The translations under genes were made by a program, and so were the position numbers. From Symbiodinium natans (lineage: Eukaryota > Sar > Dinophyceae > Suessiales > Symbiodiniaceae), in assembly GCA_905221605.1 (NCBI GenBank), contig CAJNDS010002459.1:1-47500 (forward strand): a DNA stretch of 47,500 nucleotides. Reading direction: 5' to 3'. Under the pieces are notes generated by a model. It saw only the letters and a list, made by a program, of their open reading frames with translations. It had not been told where the DNA came from and did no database searches. Of this stretch, positions 33,336 to 43,002 are shown in pieces. Each line of letters starts with the position of its first letter. Position 1 is the stretch's first letter.

Positions 33336-34544
33336 CTAAGGCGTCAGGTCGCTACAAGTACTTCGCAGACGGCCGCCTCGTAACATGCCACCGAGCCGCA
33401 AATTTCCCAGATCAAATCGGGACACGTGCGGTGGACTGGTGTCTCCAGCAATGGAGACATCCAGAGATGTGGTCTGTGTTTGGTCCATGCCCGCCTCAAT
33501 TGAGAGGCCCCTGCGCATGATGTCAACGTACAGAGTGTACTCTCGTAGCTCCGGAGATAACGATGGCACGAGCTCACCGATTGTCGACTCTAGGGAGGAC
33601 AACTGCGGCATATCACTGCGGTGCTTGATGCACAGCACTGTTGAGGTTAGGTTGAGTGCCGAGATGCATATGGCTAGTACCGGCATGAACAGCACAAGCG
33701 CCATGCGGTGTTCTAGGCATGTCTGGCTGATAAGGCGACTTGCCCATCGCATGTCACGCGCCGAAAGTCGAAGGCTCTGGCCTTCAGCTGGGATATTCCC
33801 GCTGGCACTCAGGTTCACAAGGTCTGACGCAGACGTCACGGTACTTGCCGCTGCGCAGAAGTGGTGCTCTGACAAGACTGTGACCTCATGATCTGTACTT
33901 ACAGTCAACTTCTCTTCCGCAACCTCCAGTTCCAGTGTGCACTTCCTCTTCAGACATACAGACTCCATGTCCAGAGAATAAAGCAACGCTGAGATGATGG
34001 TGTAGAGTGGAGATATGAATACCAGCAGCTGGGTCACAACCACATCGATACTTCGGATTTGTCCGGTCTTGACTGCCAGAAATAGCCCTCGCAACACCGC
34101 AGAAACAGCCAGAATCAGGCCAACACAAGACCAGATCAGCAAGAGATCGCGAGATGATGGGATCTGCTCCAGTTTCAGCAAGACTCCACGCCGAAGCAAA
34201 GCGTAGTAGAGCTGCCGACGAATCATGGACAGAAAGATTCGCAGTAATGCTCCAGGACCGAAGATGACGGGGACACAGAGGATGATGGTGTCAACTACCC
34301 GACTCTCTGATCCATACTTGTGAAGGAACTGCGAGCACGCGAGCAACCAAAGCACACACCCGAAGATGAAGCACAATGCATCCAACAGCCCTTCCAGCAT
34401 TATGTCGAAGGCCGTTGGGATTAGAAGCTTCGCATCAGGTGCAGAGAACTTGGCATCGTTGTTCGCTGGGGATGAGGACATGAACAGCTCGAAAGCGAAC
34501 CACAGCAGTGCCCCTGGCAGGGGAATGCAAGCTTCCTTCCGCAT
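33336..34544 (-). CDS. Multi-pass membrane protein exon
   Basis: Around 400 residues from the ATG at 34544. Hydrophobic segments are visible at LLDALCFIFGCVLWLLACSQ, IILCVPVIFGPGALLRIFL, LLLIWSCVGLILAVSAVL, VVVTQLLVFISPLYTIIS and ALVLFMPVLAICISALNL, about six in all. A polar loop sits between the fourth and last. The end (LGNLRLGGMLRGG) probably leads to a donor before the open frame runs out. A telomere-like tract (33075-33115) lies in the presumed intron to 32818. The family was not recognised; a channel-, transporter- or sensor-type role is possible but unproven. Confidence 0.6.
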   Translation of the reverse strand: MRKEACIPLPGALLWFAFELFMSSSPANNDAKFSAPDAKLLIPTAFDIMLEGLLDALCFIFGCVLWLLACSQFLHKYGSESRVVDTIILCVPVIFGPGALLRIFLSMIRRQLYYALLRRGVLLKLEQIPSSRDLLLIWSCVGLILAVSAVLRGLFLAVKTGQIRSIDVVVTQLLVFISPLYTIISALLYSLDMESVCLKRKCTLELEVAEEKLTVSTDHEVTVLSEHHFCAAASTVTSASDLVNLSASGNIPAEGQSLRLSARDMRWASRLISQTCLEHRMALVLFMPVLAICISALNLTSTVLCIKHRSDMPQLSSLESTIGELVPSLSPELREYTLYVDIMRRGLSIEAGMDQTQTTSLDVSIAGDTSPPHVSRFDLGNLRLGGMLRGGRLRSTCSDLTP

Positions 34545-34604
34545 CTCAACCCCCCTGCCCTGGACCCATCCTCCTTACCGCCCCCCCCCCCCCCCACTCT
34601 CCCT

Positions 34605-34730
34605 CATAATCATTATCATCACAATAATCATAATAATAATCATAACTATTATTATTAATATTATGACTATTCTTTGTATTAAGATTACGATTTCGATTAT
34701 GTTTGTTATGATGATGAATATTATTGCAAG
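34605..34730. repeat. ATT/ATC microsatellite
   Basis: After a run of C at 34583-34596, irregular ATT, ATC and ATA trinucleotides continue to about 34730. Non-coding. Confidence 0.85.
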
Positions 34731-34738
34731 AGCAACCC

Positions 34739-34912
34739 TCAGACCGGCAGCTGGCAGCCGAGGCAGACGGAGCCTTTGAGTTCTCGAACTACAGGATGAC
34801 TTAAGGCCCTGCCTGCGGTGGCAATGATCTCGGCAAGGAGGAGCGCCTCAAGGACTTCATCCGTGACGAGCCGCCGGTTGTCAAGGACCTGCATCCTCAG
34901 CGCCCATGGCTT
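34739..34912 (-). CDS. Terminal exon, unknown
   Basis: After an ACCGAG acceptor at 34913-34915 the minus strand reads KPWALRMQVLDNRRLVTDEV, then a helical LEALLLAEIIATAGRAL and a CLGC pair before TGA at 34739. The acceptor is preceded immediately by AAACCCTAAACCC-type repeats (34916-34940). It may be the 3' end of the secreted-protein candidate at 35081-35527. Confidence 0.45.
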   Translation of the reverse strand, partial: KPWALRMQVLDNRRLVTDEVLEALLLAEIIATAGRALSHPVVRELKGSVCLGCQLPV

Positions 34913-35080
34913 CTCGGTTTCGGGTTTAGGGTTCAGGGCACGGCTCCGAGGAACAGGACCCCTAGCGAAGAAAGCAGATGACCTGATGAGCAAACCGCGG
35001 TCCTGGTTCCATCGAACATGAAGCCGAATAGGTCTCGCGGCCGGAAATTCCGGCGGGCTAAACGAACAGAAGCCTCAGGC

Positions 35081-35527
35081 TCACAATGCTTCACCATGAG
35101 GCGCAAGGGAACGCACATGAACGCAAAAGGCCCGGTCAGAAAAGCTGGGAAACGCTGGGGCTGGGACAACACAAGGTGAACCGCGCGAGCACAAGAAGAG
35201 CTCTTGGCCATGCAGCGAGCAATTTGCGTAGACATTGATCAGCAATCGTGATCTGCGCAAGGGCTGATCTGGGTCAATTTCTGGAGTCAGTGCAACCTGG
35301 CAAGCTTCCTCGCCATCGCAGGCCATCGTCGTCTTCAACGACCACCGCTGCATTGTGTCCACGTTCCGGGCATGTTGATAATCGAGAGCAAATGAGCCAG
35401 GCTGCTCTGTGCGCGGTGTGGCCGGCACACAGCTCCGTTCCTGGGTGCCATCGTACCCAGTTCGTATTGCTTGGCAGTCTGGGTAGACTGCCCATAGCGT
35501 CAGCACGGCTACAAGCTGATGCACCAT
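35081..35527 (-). CDS. Candidate secreted protein
   Basis: From the ATG at 35527 the product starts MVHQLVAVLTLWAVYPDCQA, which looks like a cleavable signal peptide. A polar part with spaced cysteines follows (MACDGEEACQVALTPEID, NVYANCSLHGQELFLCS) and the frame ends at 35081, about 148 residues. A splice to the exon at 34912-34739 is possible. No family was recognised. Confidence 0.4.
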   Translation of the reverse strand: MVHQLVAVLTLWAVYPDCQAIRTGYDGTQERSCVPATPRTEQPGSFALDYQHARNVDTMQRWSLKTTMACDGEEACQVALTPEIDPDQPLRRSRLLINVYANCSLHGQELFLCSRGSPCVVPAPAFPSFSDRAFCVHVRSLAPHGEAL

Positions 35528-35736
35528 AGAATATGAACAGGAATTGAGCAGCCGACGGCTGGGAAGGCGAACGAACCATGAGATTAAGGCACCAGATAAC
35601 CGGACTACCACAAAAAGAACGACATGCCCCGACAGTATCTGCTTGACCAAGTGTTCAGCGGTCCAAAGCTTGAAAACCTCTTGAACCCTCCAACTCCCTT
35701 CAACACGCTAAATCCTCTAAACCTGCTGAACGCCAA

Positions 35737-36360
35737 TTAAACGCCTTTTCTCTTGTCCAGGCTGTGGCTTTCCTGTTGCTGCGTCGTGGGAAGGGCGCCT
35801 GATGCACAATGCAGCGTGCAGCGGTTGTCCCACAGCACCAGGTCGCCAGGCTTCCACTCCTCCAGATCTGATTCCTCTTTCTACTTCTTTCCATGCACCG
35901 CAAGGCTATAGGCTATTATAGGCTATAGGCATGCTCTTGCAGGGAGATGAGCTGGCGCTCCCACTTGATCGTGAAGTCAGAGGAGGTCACGAAAGGAAGC
36001 AGAGTTCGCCACTGCTCCTCAAAGGGGAATGACATTGCAGCACTGGACACCAAAGCTTGCAAACAACAGCTTCGCACAGCTTCCTGAACAGAGGGATGTT
36101 CCACGGCATCTAACTCGTACTGGTCCATCTCTTCATCTGTGGGCAGTACCTGACTGTCCAGGGTGTACACCCCACAGTGCTGAATGTGAGAAGTAAAGCA
36201 CCCCTGCTTTTGCGTGAAACGAAATGTCAAGGGCACTCCCTTGGGGAGGATTCTGCATGTGCCGCCATTCATTCCATACAGAGCCATGCGCTCTGTCAAC
36301 GGATGCCGCAGAACCATCCTCAGCCAACATCTCGCAACTGCGTACAATGGGACATCTGAA
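35737..36360 (-). CDS. TauD/TfdA-like 2-oxoglutarate dioxygenase, 3' part
   Basis: TauD/TfdA enzymes use Fe(II) and 2-oxoglutarate to hydroxylate small substrates. About 36360-35922 reads VLRHPLTERMALYGMNGGTC, then DEEMDQYELDAVEHPSVQE and a helical run. After a short intron, 35880-35737 (acceptor AGTAG) reads WKPGDLVLWDNRCTLHCA, whose His matches the distal iron ligand of the family (WDNRxxxH). The first HxD pair must lie upstream and was not found. The expected C-terminal 2-oxoglutarate-binding Arg pair is absent before TAA; a GC donor after HCAS could skip to another exon. The retroelement insertion lies just upstream, in what would be the preceding intron. Confidence 0.6.
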
Positions 36361-36377
36361 AGCACGCCTGTCTTGCA

Positions 36378-36423
36378 GCCGAAACCCGAAACCCGAAACC
36401 CCAAACCCTAAACCCTAAACCCT
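36378..36423. repeat. CCCGAAA/CCCTAAA tract at the retroelement 5' border
   Basis: Three CCCGAAA-type units pass into a CCCCAAA and then CCCTAAA units. The last unit is interrupted by the inserted retrotransposon, whose target duplication begins in it. Confidence 0.9.
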
Positions 36424-36429
36424 ACAATC
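36417..36429 (+). repeat. Left target-site duplication
   Basis: AAACCCTACAATC here is repeated at 43164-43176. Ten bases (CCCTACAATC) are unambiguous; the leading three A residues could belong to the poly(A) tail on the right side. Confidence 0.9.
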
Positions 36430-36462
36430 AGGCGTATCGGCTTTCAGCCTTCGCTGCAAGAC

Positions 36463-38136
36463 ATGGTGGGTTTCGCTTTCAGTTTGCACAGTCAATTTTC
36501 TGCCAGGCAGGGACCACTTCGCATGATGGTTTCAGCCGCGGCCTTTTTTTCGGGGTTTTGCCTTGTAGCCTCAAGGGCTACTACGCCACCCCAGTTTCGA
36601 GCCATGACGGATGGCACAGGGGCCGCAGAGAGCCTCATGGAGGCCAGGCGCGTTTACAGCGAGCAGGCCACCTTGGTACAGGGCCCAGCGTACGCCGCCT
36701 CACAGCAGTTGTTCTTCGAGCAGCGCAGGGTTGCCAAGCGCGGCCCCCCGACACCGGCCTTTTCCTCAACGGGGCTGGCCACCCCAACCGGAGACACCTT
36801 TGGCCCAACGGCTCCAACCGCCTCAGGGAGTACTCCGCCGGCAAAGCAAGACACTGGTCTTTTCCAGCCCATGCACTACCAGCAGGAGACGGCCTTTGTA
36901 GCCACAGCCCACTCCGCCGGTGTCAACGCAAACAACCCGACAGATATGGCCCTATGGATGAAGGAAACGATTTCCACCAGGGCGCAAGTCCTGGACACCA
37001 TCCGGCATTACCACACCGCCGTGATCCGTCCTGAACTCTACAATTTGATCAACCAAGTTGAGGCAGCATTGGTCTCGCTGGACGATAGACTACTACGCCA
37101 ATCCAAGGAGTTAGCCTGGATGGCTTCAGAGAACAGAGCCCTCCAAAAGCAAAGTGCTGCACTCATGGTCATTTTGACCGGCTGGGATACGAGCATGTCG
37201 CCCTCCGAACGGCTCTTCATGGTCAATTGGATGCTCGAGCAGATCACCCACGTCCAGGCCTTCTTGCAGCAGAGGGGGTGGGCCAACTTCGACGGCGAGT
37301 ACAAGTACCTCAATGTCCTCTCGGCAGACCCGTCTACTCCGCCGGCAGGGGCACAGAAGTGGAGCTCGGTAACGCTACTCAGCTTCAAATCCTGGGACCT
37401 GAGAAAGGCGTTCATGGAGGCATATGGTGGCACTCAGGGTACCCCACTGTACAAGGATGCGCGCACTCCAGTACCCCGCCACCATATCAGGGCTACACCT
37501 TCGAGCCCCCAATTCCAACGAAAGTTGGAAATTCCAATCCGAGTACTCCTCCAAGCCCTCAACCTCAAGGAGGAGACCGAGCCCCGCCAGGTGGTGATCT
37601 TGTGGAAGACGCTCACGGTGATGTCGCCCCAAATGGCGCGCGGCTTTGATGAGCAAGCCACCGCCTGCGCTCGCCTCCACTACTACGCCGAGGGGGAGCA
37701 GTTCAAAGGCATCCTCGAGATCACAAAGGTCATCTCCGACTGGCTTGCAACCACTCCGCCCGATGAGTTGATGACAGAGGAGGACACGATTTGGTCCTAC
37801 AGCTGGAACAAGATCGTCTTCGGGGTCCAGCAGGAGATGGATGCAGCAGAGCGCGACCACTTCGCCAACGCCAAGGCTGCAGCAAAGGGCACGGGCAAGG
37901 GGATGCTTGCTGGGAAGGGGTCCCGTCACTGGACGGCCCCGATGCTCTACTCCGCCAGCTCGATGCCGTACCCGATCGACCTCGAGATCAGACTGGTGTC
38001 CCAAGTGGCCTACGTTTGGGATGAGTATTGTGATAAGTTTGGCGAAAACAGCCGCAAATGCGGCGACTACCGCCAGGCTACTTTTTCCGGAGCCCCGGTT
38101 GCGGCTACTCCGCTTCTCACGGCCCCCACGGCCTGA
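36463..38136 (+). CDS. LINE ORF1: RNA-binding/RNP protein
   Basis: The product is 557 residues, starting at the first ATG after the 33-base leader. Residues about 185-240 form a Leu-rich coiled-coil-like stretch (LINQVEAALVSLDDRLLRQS). Residues about 300-325 (VTLLSFKSWDLRKAFMEAYG) resemble the beta-alpha part of the RRM in L1 ORF1 proteins. A C-terminal Lys/Gly segment (AAAKGTGKGMLAGKGSR) could touch nucleic acid. No CCHC zinc knuckle is present. The likely role is to coat the element RNA as a multimer. The stop is UGA at 38134, and the frame then stays open into ORF2. Base composition is GC-rich compared with ORF2. Confidence 0.8.
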   Translation: MVGFAFSLHSQFSARQGPLRMMVSAAAFFSGFCLVASRATTPPQFRAMTDGTGAAESLMEARRVYSEQATLVQGPAYAASQQLFFEQRRVAKRGPPTPAFSSTGLATPTGDTFGPTAPTASGSTPPAKQDTGLFQPMHYQQETAFVATAHSAGVNANNPTDMALWMKETISTRAQVLDTIRHYHTAVIRPELYNLINQVEAALVSLDDRLLRQSKELAWMASENRALQKQSAALMVILTGWDTSMSPSERLFMVNWMLEQITHVQAFLQQRGWANFDGEYKYLNVLSADPSTPPAGAQKWSSVTLLSFKSWDLRKAFMEAYGGTQGTPLYKDARTPVPRHHIRATPSSPQFQRKLEIPIRVLLQALNLKEETEPRQVVILWKTLTVMSPQMARGFDEQATACARLHYYAEGEQFKGILEITKVISDWLATTPPDELMTEEDTIWSYSWNKIVFGVQQEMDAAERDHFANAKAAAKGTGKGMLAGKGSRHWTAPMLYSASSMPYPIDLEIRLVSQVAYVWDEYCDKFGENSRKCGDYRQATFSGAPVAATPLLTAPTA

Positions 38137-41100
38137 AGGGTTCCGGCTCGAATTCGCGATCTAGCCAGGGAGGTACGTACCTCTTTTTATCTCCAGGCTA
38201 CTGCGCCGCTCCCCCACAATTTCAAGGTACTCCTCGAAGGCAACTTCACATTTGAAACTTTCTTAAAGGAATTGCTTCGAGATGTTTTAAGTCAGGGGTT
38301 GAGCAGGCCTTCCACCCACAACCACCCCGCCCCCCATATGATAAGACTTTACCCTTTCAGAGTTTCCAGGTTTTTGGGTGCCCCGGGTGTTGCACGATCG
38401 CGGTCGCACGCTGAGTTTGTAGAGGTCGCCAAACAAACCCTCACAGCTAAAGACCTGCAGTGGGATATGAGGGTTGTTCGTAGAAGCCGAAAGAGACCCA
38501 ATAAACTCCCAACTAATCCTCACCTTCAAGCTTCATGCACCTACATTATCATCGCCTTCTTATGCGTCTTTTACTACACCTCAACCACTAGATCCTCTTT
38601 CCCCATTGTCCTTATGGATTCTCTGGTAGTTCATTCTACAATATGTTCACTTATCAAGTATGGGATAAGCCAGTGGGAGCTTCTGCAACAGCTACTCCGC
38701 AACAAATTACAACACATCAAAAACGGGAACACAACAACATTACAGCTAGATCTTCTAATTCCCCACAAGTACACTGAGTACCCTCAACCCACTATGGAGT
38801 ACAGCTTCATTCATCAAGCCAAACTTAGCCGTGATTTTCTCCTTTCCCAACGACCCATTAGCCCCCCACAGCTTCCCGAAAATTCCCCTTTCCCTCAACT
38901 CACTCCCAGACCCAAAATAAGAACGGGTAGGCGAGTCTCTTTTCGTTTCACAGATGGTCGTAAGGTAAACTACACCCGAAGACCACTCCGCCATTTTTCG
39001 GCCAGCCGGCCCTTCCGCCCACCAACGAATTCACAGAAGGATAGGCCAACACCGCCTCCACGAGGCACGCCGGGACCCGGGCAACCGGGAGACGAAGAGT
39101 GTATCACCCCTCCCCCCCCTTCTTCAGTCCACCCTCTAGGTTTGGGTGCCCGCTCTAGACGCCTTCGACGGCAGCTTTTCCGCCGTTGGCGCAGGAGCGT
39201 GGGTGGGCCTATATTACCAGAAGCGTCGGGCAGCGCACTGGTAAAAGGGGGGGTGCCCTTGAAAGCAGTCAAAAGTAGGCGCCAAACCGGGGTACGAAAT
39301 TCGTACCTTTTCAAAACCCTCATACTAAGGCCTGAACAAATCGGCAAGCAAAAAAAGGCTACTCCGCCAGCAGTAGCCCCACCACCCTTGCCGTATGGAC
39401 AACCTTTTAAAATAGGTACACAAAACGTACAGGGAATGGCCGAAATACTAAAACACCAGTCAGTCCTCACTTTACTCCGTAGTAGAAAGCTTGACGTCCT
39501 TTTCCTCACCGAAACACGCAACACAACATACCACCAATTCACCTCAGAGGGGCACAGGTTCATTAGCAATGGCAGTAACAAGGACAAGTTCGCAGGAGTG
39601 ACAGCAATCATTCCCCCCCAAACTCTACCACACCTCAAAGATGTAGTTCAGCATAGTGCGAGGATCCTTCAAATCACACTAGCAGCATCGGCCGGAGATG
39701 TTCACCTCATAGGAGTCTACTCCCCACACAATAAACGAGAGGTTGAAACTAGCAAGCTCCCCTTCTGGGATAAGCTAGACTCAGTATTGCACAAAATTCC
39801 TCAACCAGAGCCGGTTTATATCATAGGGGACTTCAATGTGAGACTACAAGGTAGAAAACCAGATGAACATCACATGTTGGGCCCCAATGTATATGGTAAG
39901 GGAAGGCTCAGTAGACCAACCACAGAAGGTAACAACAGAGAGCTCTATCTGAGATTCCTGAGTACCTCTGAAGCTAAGGATGTTCTAACCTGCAAGCAGA
40001 GTAACCTTCTGAAGCACATCACATACCGAGATAAATCCCCTCCCCCATTAGACTGGCTCACGTTCTCTAGTGACCCCATAGGATGGCTACCAATTTGGGA
40101 TAGATTTCAAAGCTTGCCCCAGTCAGAAAATGAGAACCTAAAGGTCGCAGGGAAAGTCAGGGATTACCTCACTTGCTACTCCGCCTTAGTGCCCGAACAA
40201 CAACGACCAACCATCGACCCGCACAGATTCCAGGCACTGGACCGTTTGGTCACCAGATCCAAATGGTTACCTACGGTTCAACAATGCCAAGCAGTTCATA
40301 GCACAGGATTTGTTAGTGACCATTATCTTCTAGAATCAGTCATTCGGGTTAAACTCAAAGCCCAACCACCCTCCACAATCAAACCTCCTGCAAGAGATTA
40401 CTCCGCCATAGACTACTCCGCTAAAACCCTGTTCAATCACACGTTTAAAAAATGTACCAAACACAAATCAATACCCAATCTCAACACAACTGACGCCAAT
40501 TGGGCGGTATACACGGATGGGTCGGGAAGCAAAGGCCGTTGCTCGGCCACTACTCCCGCAGGCTGGGGCTACACAATCATAACAACCAATCAAGATTCAA
40601 TTGCCTCAAAAGGTCCAGTCAGCACTGATCCACATGCAGCAGTTCACCTAGGAGCGACAGTAGGCAGTAATAATACAGGAGAGCTAAGCGCCTGGATGGA
40701 AGCGGCATTGTACATACTAACATTGACCACTCCGCCTAAACAAATTTCCTTCTACTACGACAGTCGTTGGATGTCAGACGCTGTAAGGGGAAGATCTAAG
40801 GCTAAAAGACACAAAACCATGATTAAATATGCACGTATCTTATTGGCAGAGTTGCAAAACCGCACCACAGTAGATTGGTTTTGGGTCAAAGGCCATTCAG
40901 GAGACCACTTTAATGAAATAGCGGACAGGTTAGCAGAAGAAGGAAAACAAATACCTGATCCAGTGGGAGGTAGGCACGACATCACCCCTCTTCTCACCCC
41001 CTCGGAGTTCATTGAACCAGTACAATCTACTGACCACTCCGCGTTGGAACGCCTCAATTCCACATTAGTACGAGCTCTGCACAAAGCTGAGTCGCAACAC

Positions 41101-43002
41101 ATACCACTACTGAAACGCAAGCCCAAGCAGCCCTGGATGACGCAGGAACTACTACAACAGTTCCATGAAGTTAGGCACCTAAAATCCATTGACCACTCCG
41201 CCCATATCAAAAAACACAAACTCCTTAAAAAACAGGCCCGTAAAATAAAAAGGGATTGGACACGCGAGCAGTTGCTTACTGACCCCAACCCGTCACACAC
41301 CAAAATCTGGAAACAAGTCCAGAGCTTCAAAAAAGGTTTTAGAGCTAGGAGAACCAGACTAAAAGTTTCAGGCACACCAGTCCCATGGACGAACACCCAC
41401 AAAATCTTTAGAGATCACCTCCAGAACAACCAGTGGTCCCCACCGGACGTCACCGAGGAGGAAATCGAACTACTCCGCTCTTCCCCCCCGCTTTACAAAA
41501 CCGACGAACTTGACCCCCTTCCCTTTCAACATGAAGAACTCTACGCTGCCATCCAGGGTATAAGAAAAGGCAGGGCCCCAGGACTAGACGGCGTAAAGGG
41601 AGAAATAATATTACTCCTCGACCACTACGGTGAAACCCAGCTACTCCGCCTTATGAACGCTTGCCTCAGAGCCAGGAAGGTCCCCTCCTCATGGAAAGAA
41701 GCGCTCGTGGTAAGCATCTACAAGGGAAAGGGATCAGACTCAGACCCCTCCAATTACAGGCCGATCTCCCTTCTAAACACGTTTTACAAAATCTACTCCG
41801 CCATGCTGCAAAAAAGACTAGCCACTAAACACGACGCACAACTACGCTCCACCCAGTATGGCTTCCGTGCAAAAAGAAGTACAAAACAGCCATTGTTTAT
41901 CCTGCGCAGGCTCCAAGATTACTCCGCCAAAACAGGTCAGCCTTTCCAACTTCTCTTTTTAGATTGGAAGCAAGCGTTCGACAAAGTTAGCCACCCCGCC
42001 ATGATGGTCGCCCTTAAAAGATTAGGAGTGCACCCCACTTACATTGAAATCATAACAGACCTCTACACCGACCCCCAATTTTGCACTCAAGGATTCTCTC
42101 AAGAGAAAAGTTGGGGCACGCCTAAAAGTGGCATACGACAGGGCTGTCCACTCAGCCCTTACTTGTTCATCATGATCATGACAGTATTGTTCCACGACAT
42201 CGACGCTCGGCTTAGGAGCGAGGGTACACCGCAAAACACTTGGTCAATAGGCAAGCCCATTTATGATCTAGAATACGCAGATGATACTCTTCTAATGGCA
42301 GTCACGGCACCACAGCTCGAATCATTTTTGGCATGCGTACAGGTAGAAGCATCTTTATATGGATTACAACTCAATTACACGAAAACCGAACTACTCCGCC
42401 ACCCCAGCGCACAGGCAGACATCAGCTTTGCCGACGGCACTCCAGTGCCTGTAAGCGATCAGGTTAAATATTTGGGATCTAGGATCAGCTGGACTACTCC
42501 GCCAAAAATCGCCATTCAGCATAGAATGGAACTAGCTCACTCCTCATTCATGAAGCTCCAACACATATGGCAAAGTAAACTACCCATTAAAGTAAAAACC
42601 CACATCTTCCATAGCTGCATTGTTCCTGTCCTGCTATACTCCCTGGATGTCCTCACACTAGAAACCCACTCCTTCAAAAAAATCGACGCCTGGTACCATA
42701 GGTATCTTAGACGCTCCATTAAAATCAAATCCTCGTACTACTCACACATATCCAACCAGAAGGTTTGGAAAATTGCAGGCAAGCCATATTTGCCCTCCCA
42801 AACACTGCTGGCGCAACAATTTGGATTACTCCAGAGCTCTATATTAGCAAGCCCCCAGGACCCCATTCACCATGTAGTGTTCTCTCCCGGATACAAGGAC
42901 CGAATCAGATTTACTAAGGCCCGCACAAGAGGACACCCCTGTAGATATTGGTTTGAATTAGTTTCCACGGAAGCAGTAAGGTTTTATAACCACCACTCCG
43001 CC
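36831..43002 (+). repeat. Dispersed YYACTCCGCC motif, 22 copies in the LINE
   Basis: Copies of ACTCCGC, nearly always as [C/T/G][T/C]ACTCCGC[C/T], start near 36831, 36910, 37334, 37751, 37947, 38105, 38692, 38983, 39359, 40176, 40398, 40413, 40727, 41034, 41193, 41470, 41641, 41793, 41919, 42391, 42494 and 42993. All are on the sense strand, and they fall in all three codon phases. One-mismatch forms also occur (CTACTACGCC at 36578, 37090 and 37680; CTACTGCGCC at 38198). Confidence 0.9.

Noticed and set aside
38272-38274. TTG as the start of ORF2
   Set aside because: A TTG start is unlikely in a eukaryote. The frame is open back to the UGA of ORF1, and the first ATG is at 38338.
36831-43002. 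CRISPR-like array
   Set aside because: The 10-base motif copies have irregular spacing of 15-760 bp, lie within coding s equence and have no spacer structure.
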